Shown here piece after piece: positions 35,574 to 43,149 of a DNA stretch of 64,000 nucleotides. The notes below the pieces were generated by a model. The model was not told where the DNA came from. It worked only from the letters and a program-made list of their open reading frames with translations, and did not search any database. Positions within the stretch are counted from its first letter, which is position 1. Each line of letters starts with the position of its first letter. The stretch comes from Burkholderia sp. GAS332 (GTDB lineage Bacteria; Pseudomonadota; Gammaproteobacteria; Burkholderiales; Burkholderiaceae). Both the position numbers and the translations under genes were made by a program. The stretch is from positions 868,001 to 932,000 of the forward strand of contig FSRV01000002.1 in the NCBI GenBank assembly GCA_900142905.1, in the 5' to 3' direction.

Positions 35574-36655
35574 CGGCGCCGTATTTCACGGCGTGCCAAC
35601 CAGATGCCGGGCAACATCGGCAGCCAGAACGTCAGGGCGCGCAACAGGAGCGTGGCGGCGAGCGCCGCTTCCACTGAGACGCCAAGCAAACTCAGCATCC
35701 CCACCGAGGTGGCTTCGAAGGTCCCCAAGCCGACCGGAATGGGACCGATAGTGGCTACCATCGACGCGATGATGAAGCTCACGAACACGACCCAAAGCGG
35801 CGGCACTTCGCCGATCGCGTTGAACGCAAGCCAGAGCGTCAAGGCATCGAATACGAAGATGGCCAGTTGCAATCCCACTGTCTGCAACAGCAGGCGCGGG
35901 CTGCGCAGCAGGTGGGTAGGCGCGTCGGTCAACTCCTGAAGCAGCGCAGTGACGCCCAGGCACTTGCTGAGCCACGCGATCGGCGCACGTTGGCCCCATT
36001 TTTTGAGTCCCAGCACGGCAGCCGGCACCGCCACCGTCACGACCACGAAGATCGCCACGCCGGCGATCAGCGCCACGTTCAGCCGATGCTGAAGCCACAG
36101 CACGCCGGTGCTTGCGAGCACCACGAACAGGTAAGCGATGTCGTACGACACCATGCCGACCAGCATGGCGGCCATCGCGATCCCGGCAGGGACGCGCCGG
36201 CCGGTCAGGCCGCGCACCACGAGCATCGTGCCGCTGATGCCGCCGCTTGGCAGTACCTGATCGGTAAAGACCTTGGCGATGCCGAGTGGAATCAGGGTGC
36301 GTAGCGACAGGGGATGTCCGGCCTGGCGCAACGCCTCGCGCCATACGAACGCCGCGCTGACATAGGTGCCGGACTGAACCGCAAGCGCGACCAGCATCCA
36401 GCCGGGATGCGCCGAGCGCATCAGTTCGGCCATTTTTTGCAGCGAGCCGAGGTGCAGCACCACCAGAATGACGGCGAGAAAGCCCATCAGTCCGACGATC
36501 CAGAACATGAGCGGGCGCAACCGCGATGCTTTACCGAGCAACCCGGGAGCAATATGCACGAGGCCGGTCTCGGCGACAGGCGTTGGCTTGGGCAGCAACG
36601 CGCCGCTTCCCGGCATCAGCGGGGCGTGGGCGGAGCGGATCTGCGGCGTGCTCAT
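35570..36655 (-). CDS. UPF0104 / lysylphosphatidylglycerol-synthase-like membrane protein (YbhN family)
   Basis: 361 residues with about eight membrane helices after a polar N-terminus of about 45. Family marks are QVLPSGGISGTMLVVRGL near residue 150 and PIPVGLGTFEATSVGMLSLL near 305. The fold matches the flippase half of MprF, but the aminoacyl-transferase domain is missing, so it cannot make lysyl-lipid by itself. Stand-alone members have no settled role. They may flip a lipid or a lipid-linked sugar. It is on the minus strand, convergent with the small gene before it, and about 130 bp downstream of uspA. Confidence 0.82.
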   Translation of the reverse strand: MSTPQIRSAHAPLMPGSGALLPKPTPVAETGLVHIAPGLLGKASRLRPLMFWIVGLMGFLAVILVVLHLGSLQKMAELMRSAHPGWMLVALAVQSGTYVSAAFVWREALRQAGHPLSLRTLIPLGIAKVFTDQVLPSGGISGTMLVVRGLTGRRVPAGIAMAAMLVGMVSYDIAYLFVVLASTGVLWLQHRLNVALIAGVAIFVVVTVAVPAAVLGLKKWGQRAPIAWLSKCLGVTALLQELTDAPTHLLRSPRLLLQTVGLQLAIFVFDALTLWLAFNAIGEVPPLWVVFVSFIIASMVATIGPIPVGLGTFEATSVGMLSLLGVSVEAALAATLLLRALTFWLPMLPGIWLARREIRRR

Positions 36656-36782
36656 GGGATGAGATGCGATTGAAGTCGCTAATTGAAGTCACTAAGTGAT
36701 GGCAGGGGGGGCATGCTCAAGCGCATGCCCTCAAGGCGATCGTCGCGCCCTGCCGATCGCCGAGGGTGAGCGCTCCCGGTTT

Positions 36783-37307
36783 CTAGCGCGGCGTCTCAAC
36801 CATCGCGGCGGTAACGTCGGCGTGCCCCGGTTTGGCTGACTCTACGAGCGTGGTTTGCGTCTGCCGGCTTGGCACCAGCAACACCGGACAGCACGCACTG
36901 CGCACCACGCGCTCGGCGACACTGCCGAGGAACAAGCGCTTGAAGCCACGCCGGCCGTGCGTGCCGAGCACCAGCAGGTCCGCATTGAATTCGTTCGCCG
37001 TGATGCGGATGCGCTCCGAAATATCCTCGCCGATCGGCGCGACGTCCACCATCCGCGGCGTGCCGGTCACGTTTTCATGTTTCATGCGGGCCAGGGCGTC
37101 CGCCATTAATCGCTGACCTTCTTCCACGAACGCGTCACGCAGGATCGTCGGATCGTAGCCAAAGGCGTCGTACGCCATCAGTGGGTTGTCGACGACGTAG
37201 AGCGGTTGCAATTGCGCACCGCTTTCGTGTGCAAGTTGCAAAGCGGCGTCGAATGCGTGTTCGGACGTCTCGCTGCCATCGATTGCTACCAGAATGTGCT
37301 TATACAT
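36783..37307 (-). CDS. Universal stress protein (UspA family, ATP-binding type)
   Basis: 174 residues. The N-terminus YKHILVAIDGSETSEHAFDA and the nucleotide motif GTHGRRGFKRLFLGSVAERV (G-x2-G-x9-G-S) mark the ATP-binding UspA class. It lasts about 30 residues longer than the usual 145, with an extra polar tail rich in Thr and Glu. It is cytoplasmic and helps survival during growth arrest in the known family. The small gene at 37359 ends 51 bp upstream on the same strand, so the two may be one transcript, and the UPF0104 gene follows downstream. Confidence 0.93.
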   Translation of the reverse strand: MYKHILVAIDGSETSEHAFDAALQLAHESGAQLQPLYVVDNPLMAYDAFGYDPTILRDAFVEEGQRLMADALARMKHENVTGTPRMVDVAPIGEDISERIRITANEFNADLLVLGTHGRRGFKRLFLGSVAERVVRSACCPVLLVPSRQTQTTLVESAKPGHADVTAAMVETPR

Positions 37308-37358
37308 GTCGACCTCGACGTGTGTGCGGCAGGACCCGCGGGTCCAGTTGGGGTGTGC

Positions 37359-37631
37359 TCAGAGCGCCGCAGCCTGAACCTTGCCATCGACAATGTCTTT
37401 GCCGAACTGCATCGCAAGATCGATCGCATCGTTGAAAGTGCTGGGACTCACCGCGTCGAATACCGTTGTATAGCGTCGCGCTTCAGTCTCGCTCGAAGGA
37501 ACCGTGTCGATCCGCACGACCGATGAAAAACGCCTCGGCCCTTTCGCATACGGGTCACCGAAGAGCGGGAATTGCTGGCGGGCGTACGCACGTAACTCGT
37601 GCCCTTTGTAGAGGGTGGTGGGAATGGCCAT
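37359..37631 (-). CDS. Small conserved-type protein of unknown function (90 residues)
   Basis: MAIPTTLYKGHELRAYARQQ, then RRFSSVVRIDTVPSSETEAR and FNDAIDLAMQFGKDIVDGKV. It has no signal peptide or membrane helix. The pattern (aromatic-x-Gly-x-x-L, strand, helix ending GKxIVDG) resembles the 79-residue protein at 35334 and other short stress-block proteins of this order that I cannot name with certainty. It starts at ATG 37631 with GAGGAG upstream and lies before uspA on the same strand. Upstream are two copies of the recurring palindrome, facing away from this gene. Confidence 0.7.
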   Translation of the reverse strand: MAIPTTLYKGHELRAYARQQFPLFGDPYAKGPRRFSSVVRIDTVPSSETEARRYTTVFDAVSPSTFNDAIDLAMQFGKDIVDGKVQAAAL

Positions 37632-37790
37632 GATTATTTGCTCCTCACAGCGGTGGTTGCCGGCGGTGGCTCATCAACATCTATGCGCCCCCCACATGCA
37701 GGACCTTCGGGTGATGCCGATGCGAGCGTGAGCGCGCTGAGCCGTTTGCGTGTCTTCAGCCCATGTTATGCCTTTGCAGACGCTAAAGCC

Positions 37791-37810
37791 GTCCGCCACC
37801 GTACGGACTT
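37791..37810 (+). promoter_or_regulatory. Recurring palindrome, copy B
   Basis: GTCCGCCACCGTACGGACTT, with GTCCG and CGGAC as the arms and the same CACCGTAC core as copies A and C. It lies about 260 bp upstream of cbpA and 67 bp before copy C, in the same orientation. Confidence 0.55.
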
Positions 37811-37857
37811 CCAAATATCCGGCGCGCACACTGTCACTTGTCGCGGTTTCTTTCATC

Positions 37858-37890
37858 TGAAAGTGCGGTACGGCACCGTACCGACTTTCA
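37858..37890 (+). promoter_or_regulatory. Recurring palindrome, copy C (most complete)
   Basis: The central CGGTACGG-CA-CCGTACCG (37866-37883) has perfect 8-bp arms. Outer bases TGAAAGT and ACTTTCA extend the symmetry to about 32 bp, with one extra G in the left arm. It ends about 180 bp before cbpA. The right half CCGTACCGACTTTC is shared with copy A. Confidence 0.7.
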
Positions 37891-38069
37891 CTGGCCTCGC
37901 GCGCAACGTAGTTATGGAAGTCCTCTAGTTCCTCCTGTCCGTTCCTTCGTGACCTCCGGGCACGTGCGCCGCAGCGGCCTGGCATCGGTTGATGCTGCGC
38001 CTCGCGTGCAACCCGCAGCCGTGCCGCTGAATTGAGCGGCTGCGCGCCTTCTATCGCCAGGTTGTCGAC

Positions 38070-39113
38070 ATGAAATACAAAGACTATTACGAAGCTCTGG
38101 CATTGCCGCGCAGTGCGACCCAGGACGACATCAGACGGGCCTACCGCAAGCTCGCCCGCAAATATCACCCTGACCTCAGCAAACTCGACGACGCCGAGGC
38201 GCAGTTCAAGGAAGTCGGCGAAGCCTACAGCGTGCTCAAAGACACGGAGAAGCGCGCGGCCTACGACCGGATGGGCAGTCAGTGGCGCAACGGCGAGGAG
38301 TTCCAGCCGCCGCCGCAGTGGGACGAAGGCTTCGAATTCAACGGCGCGGAGGGCCAAGCGGGCGAAGACGCACGCTTCGGAGAATTCTTCGAAGCGCTGT
38401 TTCGCGGAGTCCATGCGGACGGTGGCCGTGCCTCGCCGGGACGCAGGCGCCGTGCGTCCGGCGCGGGCCGCAATGAGGGAATGGGCCAGCATCAGGAGGC
38501 GGCTTACGGCGACGAGCGCTATGCAGCGCCCGGCCAGGATCACCATGCCAAGGTTTTCATCGATCTGGAAGAAGCCTATCGCGGGGCACAGCGTTCCATT
38601 TCGCTGGAGATGCCGGTGCTCGACGCAAGTGGTCACGTCACGCTGAACTCACGGACGCTGAACGTCTCCATTCCAAAGGGCGTCTACGGTGGCCAGCATT
38701 TGCGGCTGGCCGGCCAGGGCGGCACTGGCTTTGGCGACGGGCGCGCAGGAGACCTCTATCTGGAGATTCACTTTCACGAGCATGGCCGTTTTCGCGTCGA
38801 CGGCCGCGACGTGACGATCGATGTGCCGGTCGCCCCGTGGGAGGCCGCGTTGGGCGCGCGGATCACGGTGCCCACGCCCGATGGCGCGGTGGAAATGACG
38901 GTGCCACAGAACTCGGCCGGCGGTCGCCGGTTGCGCCTGCGAGGCATGGGCATCCCAGCCAGCGGTCCGTCCGGCACGCCGGGTGACCTCTATGCGCAAC
39001 TGAACGTCGTTCTGCCGCCTGCCGACAGCGATCAGGCACGCGCGGCCTACGAGACGATGCGGCAAGCGTTCAGCTTCGAACCTCGCAAGCATTTTTCAGG
39101 GGATCCGTCATGA
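38070..39113 (+). CDS. cbpA: DnaJ-like co-chaperone CbpA
   Basis: 347 residues. The J domain is at 1-70 (MKYKDYYEALALPRSATQDD, with the HPD triad in RKYHPDLSK). A Gly/Arg-rich linker has no zinc-finger cysteines, so it is type II. Two C-terminal substrate-binding beta domains follow (HAKVFIDLEEAYRGAQRSIS, then VDVPVAPWEAALGARITVPT). CbpA helps DnaK and in known cases binds curved DNA on entry to stationary phase. The modulator cbpM overlaps its end by ATGA (39110-39113). Two palindrome copies lie upstream, which would put it in the same regulon as acs and the NRAMP-type gene. Confidence 0.93.
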   Translation: MKYKDYYEALALPRSATQDDIRRAYRKLARKYHPDLSKLDDAEAQFKEVGEAYSVLKDTEKRAAYDRMGSQWRNGEEFQPPPQWDEGFEFNGAEGQAGEDARFGEFFEALFRGVHADGGRASPGRRRRASGAGRNEGMGQHQEAAYGDERYAAPGQDHHAKVFIDLEEAYRGAQRSISLEMPVLDASGHVTLNSRTLNVSIPKGVYGGQHLRLAGQGGTGFGDGRAGDLYLEIHFHEHGRFRVDGRDVTIDVPVAPWEAALGARITVPTPDGAVEMTVPQNSAGGRRLRLRGMGIPASGPSGTPGDLYAQLNVVLPPADSDQARAAYETMRQAFSFEPRKHFSGDPS

Positions 39114-39421
39114 ACGAATCGCGCACAGCATGGTTGGAATGTCTGATCGTCGAAGAGCAGGTGGAGTTCACACTGATCGAGTTGAGCCGGGCAACCGGCG
39201 CCTCGGAAGCGCAGTTGGCGTCGTGGATCGATCAGGGCGTCATTGAGCCGAAATACCCCGGCAGCACGGATGCACCGCGCTTTGACGGGTCGTCATTGCG
39301 CCGTGGCCGAACTGCCCGGCACCTCGCGCACGATCTCGAGATCAACGCTGCGGGCATTGCGCTCGCACTCGATCTGCTCGATCAAATCGAAGTCTTGCGC
39401 GCACAGCTGCTTGGACGATAG
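39110..39421 (+). CDS. cbpM: Chaperone modulator CbpM (MerR-like)
   Basis: 103 residues. A short MerR-like helix-turn-helix, VEFTLIELSRATGASEAQLA with SWIDQGVIEPKYPG, is followed by a helical C-terminus (ALALDLLDQIEVLRAQLLGR). CbpM is known to bind the J domain of CbpA and stop its action with DnaK; it does not act as a normal DNA-binding regulator. The ATGA overlap with cbpA ensures coupled synthesis. The next gene is convergent, 57 bp away. Confidence 0.9.
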   Translation: MNESRTAWLECLIVEEQVEFTLIELSRATGASEAQLASWIDQGVIEPKYPGSTDAPRFDGSSLRRGRTARHLAHDLEINAAGIALALDLLDQIEVLRAQLLGR

Positions 39422-39478
39422 AGGCAGATCGTTGTCGCCTGTTCGCCTGCCAGCGCCTTCCAGGCGCGAAAACAGGGC

Positions 39479-40771
39479 TCATGGCGCAATCCACGCGACA
39501 ATCATCGCGATCACCGTCGCCGCCATCACACCGGTTGCCACCCAGCCGAGGACACGCAGCACCAACGGCAACGTGAAGCGCGACATGATGCTGGTACGCA
39601 TCGACAGATGCATCATGACGATCATGACCGGCACGGCGACCACCCCGTTGAGCACCGCGCTCCAGAACAGTGCCTTGACCGGGTCGATCGAGGTGAAGTT
39701 CAAACCGACGCCGATTGCGGTCGCCGCGGCGATCACGCCATAGAACGCCTTTGCCTGCAGCGGCAGGCGGGCAAGCCCGACCCGCCACGCGAACAGTTCG
39801 CCCACCGCGTAGGCACCCGAGCCGGCCAGTACCGGCAGCGTCAACAAACCGGTGCCGATGATGCCGGCCGCAAATATGACAAACGTGAGCGGTCCCGCGA
39901 CCGCTCGCAGCGCTTCCGCCGCCTGGGCCGAGGTCTGGATATCGTTGAGCCCGTGAGCATGCAAGGTCGCCGCAGTGGTCACGACGATGAAGAACGCGAT
40001 GGTATTCGACAGCGCCATGCCGAGATAGGTATCGATGCGGATTCGCGTGAACTCGGCAGGGGCTTCCCACGGCGCGTGAGTGAGCGGATGGGCACCGGGC
40101 CGCTCGAGTTCGTCTTCGACTTCCTGTTCGGCTTGCCAGAAAAACAGGTAAGGGCTGATGGTCGTACCCATGACCGCCACGATGGCCACGATGTAATCCG
40201 GCTTAACCGAAAGCGGCGGCCAGATCACCGCCCAGCCCACCTGGTCCCACGGCACTTTGACGACGAAGGCGCAGATCACGTAGCTGAAGAGCGACAGGCA
40301 CAGCCATTTGAGTATCGATACATAGCGAGCGTAACGCGTGAAAACTTCGAGCATTACCGTGAGCAAGCCGAAACCGCAGACATAGAGCAACGCGGGGCCC
40401 GAGATCAACAGCTTGAGCGCCGCGCCCATCGCGCCGAGATCGGCGCCCAGATTGATGATGTTCGCAATCAGCAGCAGACTGACGACGCTGGTGGAAAGCC
40501 AACGCGGATAGTGCCGCTGCAAATTGCCGGCAATGCCGCAACCGGTGACGCGCCCGATGCGCGCACTGATCTCCTGGATCGCGGCCATGAGCGGGTAGCT
40601 GAACAGCAAGGTCCACGCGAGGCCATAGCCGAACTGCGCGCCGACCTGCGAATAGGTGGCGATGCCACTTGGGTCGTCGTCCGAGGCGCCGGTAATGAGG
40701 CCGGGTCCCATCACCTGAAGCAATTTCGGGCGATTCGGCTGCTTGACCGGCTCGCGGGGCAGCGTGTCCAT
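39479..40771 (-). CDS. NRAMP-family transporter with altered metal site (NRMT-like)
   Basis: 430 residues with about eleven membrane helices. The first-helix DPGN motif of metal-transporting NRAMP proteins reads DDPSG here (about 32-36), and the sixth-helix MPH motif reads MGTTISPYLFF (about 201-211), so the metal-selecting methionine and the DPGN asparagine are both replaced. The Asp of helix 1 is retained. Such changes are known in the magnesium-transporting NRMT branch of the family. Magnesium as substrate is an inference. The start is ATG 40771, and palindrome copy D lies about 200 bp upstream, as at acs and cbpA. Confidence 0.85.
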   Translation of the reverse strand: MDTLPREPVKQPNRPKLLQVMGPGLITGASDDDPSGIATYSQVGAQFGYGLAWTLLFSYPLMAAIQEISARIGRVTGCGIAGNLQRHYPRWLSTSVVSLLLIANIINLGADLGAMGAALKLLISGPALLYVCGFGLLTVMLEVFTRYARYVSILKWLCLSLFSYVICAFVVKVPWDQVGWAVIWPPLSVKPDYIVAIVAVMGTTISPYLFFWQAEQEVEDELERPGAHPLTHAPWEAPAEFTRIRIDTYLGMALSNTIAFFIVVTTAATLHAHGLNDIQTSAQAAEALRAVAGPLTFVIFAAGIIGTGLLTLPVLAGSGAYAVGELFAWRVGLARLPLQAKAFYGVIAAATAIGVGLNFTSIDPVKALFWSAVLNGVVAVPVMIVMMHLSMRTSIMSRFTLPLVLRVLGWVATGVMAATVIAMIVAWIAP

Positions 40772-40903
40772 GGCCGGGGGCTCCTCTATGGCCGGCGAGG
40801 CCGTAATCGTCCGTCAGATGGTCGTGGGCGCCGCCGGTTCGGTCGCCGTCGCGCCTTCATGCCAGCCGATGATGCAGCGTGACGCGGCGCGGGTAACGTG
40901 AAG

Positions 40904-40935
40904 CGGTTTGCCGGTTTGCCGGTTTGCCGGTGTGC
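40904..40935 (+). repeat. Octamer tandem repeat
   Basis: CGGTTTGC repeated three times head to tail (40904-40927), followed by a variant CGGTGTGC. It lies between the NRAMP-type gene and palindrome copy D. The number of units could vary by replication slippage and so change promoter spacing. Confidence 0.8.
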
Positions 40936-40972
40936 TGTGAGACGAGTCGAGGGTGCGCCTGTTCACCGGTGC

Positions 40973-40994
40973 AGTCGGTACGGTGTCGTACCAC
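40973..40994 (-). promoter_or_regulatory. Recurring palindrome, copy D (upstream of NRAMP-type gene)
   Basis: On the plus strand AGTCGGTACGG-TG-TCGTACCAC. Read toward the minus-strand gene it gives the same order as copies A-C (GTACG-N-CACCGTACCGACT), about 200 bp before the ATG. Both CGTACC arms are intact. Confidence 0.6.
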
Positions 40995-41032
40995 GTGGTG
41001 CCGCTCGCCCCCACCGGCGCCCGGGCCCGGTG

Positions 41033-41905
41033 CTACCGGAAGATCTCGGCGATGAGATTGGCCACGGTCCGGATGCGCTCGCTGTCGCGCAGGGCGGGAT
41101 GCAGCACCATCCACACGTCCTGGTCGAGCGCCTTGATGTGCTTTTCGATGCAGACCAGATCGCTCGTCGTGTCGCCGGCGAGTTGGGCAAGCACGCCGAG
41201 CCCGGAACCGCCCAGCACGCCGTCGAATACGCCCATGCCATAGCTGCTTCGAAGCGAAGGCGCTGGGGCGCCGGGCAGGGTTTTCAGCCATTGCGTGGCT
41301 GGATGATCCGGCTGCCGGTCGTCATACCCGACGAACGACAGCTTGTCCCACTCCTTCCTCGTGATCGCCACCTTGTGGCGCAGATAGTAGTCGCGCGAAC
41401 CAAACAGCCCAAAGCGGATCCTGCCGATGCGCCGGACATACAGGTCGCCCTCGTCGGGGCATTCGGACCACAGCGCGATGTCCGCTTCGCGGCGGGCAAG
41501 GCTATACGGCCGCCGTGAAGTCAGCACTTCGATGGCGAGGCCGGGCAGCCGCTCCTGGAACGAACCGAGCAGCTTAAGCAAAATGTAAGACGGCCATTCG
41601 ACGGCGTTGATCCGCACCGTGCCGTGCGCGCCTGCGCCGCCGGTCACGTCCGCGGCGCGCTCGATCTGGTGGGCGAGATCTTCCATCTGCTCGGCCCAGG
41701 CCAGCACGCGCGCGCCGAAGGCCGTGACCGTGCAGCCTGAGGGCACCCGGTCGATCAGCGGTTCGCCTAGCCGCCGTTCAAGCTCGGTCAGGCGGCGCGA
41801 CAGGGTCGGCGCGCTCAGATCGCAGGCCGCCGCGGCCGCTCGCATGGTCCCGCCGCGTGCGATTTCCACGAGAATCCGTAGGTCGTCCCAGTCTACGTGT
41901 TCCAT
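41033..41905 (-). CDS. LysR-type transcriptional regulator, divergent from ribose-type operon
   Basis: 290 residues from ATG 41905 (MEHVDWDDLRILVEIARGGT), which puts the helix-turn-helix (MRAAAAACDLSAPTLSRRLT) at the normal place; a start 31 codons upstream adds residues atypical for the family. The effector domain begins near 90 (GTVRINAVEWPSYILLKLLG). The stop lies 38 bp from palindrome D. It is divergent from rbsB with 206 bp between starts, so it could control the ribose operon, although such operons normally have LacI or DeoR repressors. It could instead act on the NRAMP-type gene downstream. Confidence 0.87.
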   Translation of the reverse strand: MEHVDWDDLRILVEIARGGTMRAAAAACDLSAPTLSRRLTELERRLGEPLIDRVPSGCTVTAFGARVLAWAEQMEDLAHQIERAADVTGGAGAHGTVRINAVEWPSYILLKLLGSFQERLPGLAIEVLTSRRPYSLARREADIALWSECPDEGDLYVRRIGRIRFGLFGSRDYYLRHKVAITRKEWDKLSFVGYDDRQPDHPATQWLKTLPGAPAPSLRSSYGMGVFDGVLGGSGLGVLAQLAGDTTSDLVCIEKHIKALDQDVWMVLHPALRDSERIRTVANLIAEIFR

Positions 41906-42111
41906 TTTTGAAACGCTCGATTTTGAAATTAGGCATAGCATAACGTGGATGGCGAGGATAGCATTGGACCTGGCCATACTCGTCCCGGCATCTGGCAAAG
42001 AAACCTGAGGGTTTCAAGGGCAGCCGGTGGCAGGTGTGGCGAACCAACCTACCCATCACGCGACTCAACGGCTATCAGTACGTAGACCGAACGAGCGATA
42101 CGGAGACATCA

Positions 42112-43077
42112 ATGATTCGTCATTTCCAACCGGCGCGGCGTCGCGCCATCGTAGCCAGCGCAGCCTTCCTCGCAGTGTCGATTCTGCCGATGCCCGCCGC
42201 GTTCGCTCAGGCCGCACACAAGCCGAAAGTCGCCTTGGTGATGAAGTCGTTGGCGAACGAGTTTTTCCTGACCATGGAAACCGGCGCGAAAAACTATCAG
42301 AAGCAGAATCCCACGAAGTTCGATCTCGTCACGAACGGCATCAAGGACGAAACCGATACGGCTAACCAGATCCGCATCGTCGAGCAGATGATCGTGTCCA
42401 AGGTCGACGCACTCGTGATCGCACCGGCCGATTCCAAGGCGCTGGTGCCGGTTCTCAAGAAAGCGGTCGACGCCGGCATTATCGTGGTCAACATCGATAA
42501 CCAGCTGGATCCGGAGGTGCTCAAGTCGAAAGACCTGAACATCCCGTTCGTCGGCCCGGATAACGCGAAGGGCGCGCTGAAGGTCGGCGACTACCTGGCC
42601 AAGCACCTGAAGTCGGGCGACAACGTCGCCATTATTGAAGGCGTCTCGACGACCACCAACGCGCAGCAACGCACGGCCGGCTTCAAGCAGGCCATGGCGA
42701 CGGGCGGCATGAAGGTCGTCTCGCTGCAATCGGGTGAGTGGGAAATCGACAAGGGCAACTCCGTGGCGAGCCAGATTCTCAATGCCAACCCGGACGTCAA
42801 GGCGCTGCTGTGCGGCAATGACAACATGGCAATCGGTGCGGTCTCGGCCGTACGCGCGGCAGGCAAGGCCGGCAAGATACAGGTGGTGGGCTACGACGAC
42901 ATCGATGCCATCAAGCCGATGCTCGCCGACGGCCGCGTTCTCGCCACGGCCAATCAGTACGCCGCCAAACAGGCTGTGTTCGGTATCGACACGGCGCTTA
43001 AGGCACTCGCCGAACACAAGAAGCAGTCGGAATTGTCGGGCGTCGTCGAAACGCCTGTCGATCTGGTCACCAAGTAA
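42112..43077 (+). CDS. rbsB: Periplasmic sugar-binding protein (RbsB type)
   Basis: 321 residues. The signal peptide covers about 1-36 (ARRRAIVASAAFLAVSILPM, cleaved near AFAQ). The type I binding fold starts KVALVMKSLANEFFLTMETG. Family segments include LVIAPADSKALVPVLKKAVD, FVGPDNAKGA and VVGYDDIDAIKPML. Start ATG 42112 has CGGAGA upstream; a longer frame starting 26 codons earlier would bury the signal peptide. It supplies the RbsA/RbsC importer downstream. The ribokinase at the end of the operon makes ribose the likely ligand, but the DxxN-like binding residues cannot be checked by eye. Confidence 0.88.
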   Translation: MIRHFQPARRRAIVASAAFLAVSILPMPAAFAQAAHKPKVALVMKSLANEFFLTMETGAKNYQKQNPTKFDLVTNGIKDETDTANQIRIVEQMIVSKVDALVIAPADSKALVPVLKKAVDAGIIVVNIDNQLDPEVLKSKDLNIPFVGPDNAKGALKVGDYLAKHLKSGDNVAIIEGVSTTTNAQQRTAGFKQAMATGGMKVVSLQSGEWEIDKGNSVASQILNANPDVKALLCGNDNMAIGAVSAVRAAGKAGKIQVVGYDDIDAIKPMLADGRVLATANQYAAKQAVFGIDTALKALAEHKKQSELSGVVETPVDLVTK

Positions 43078-43149
43078 GACTGGCTACCGCGTGGCCCGTG
43101 TCGCATGACCGGCCACGCCGCCTGATCTTTGTCCCGCTTTACCAATCTG

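Larger units (their letters stand above)
37632..38069. other. Divergent control region between the small stress gene and cbpA
   Basis: 438 bp without a supported gene. It holds palindrome copies B (37791-37810) and C (37858-37890). Short frames across it run through the palindromes and share a meaningless VRHRTDF peptide that only reflects the repeated DNA. Confidence 0.6.

Noticed and set aside
37980..37995. TGGCATCGGTTGATGC before cbpA as a sigma-54 promoter
   Set aside because: The GG-to-GC spacing is one base too long and the -12 element is poor, so I do not call it.
37599..38035. Shared peptide VRHRTDF in short frames at 29.9 and 37.8 kb as a small-protein family
   Set aside because: The match comes from the repeated palindrome DNA itself; frames around it have nothing else in common.
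40904..40935. Octamer repeats as a CRISPR-like array
   Set aside because: Units are head to tail without spacers, and no cas genes are near.
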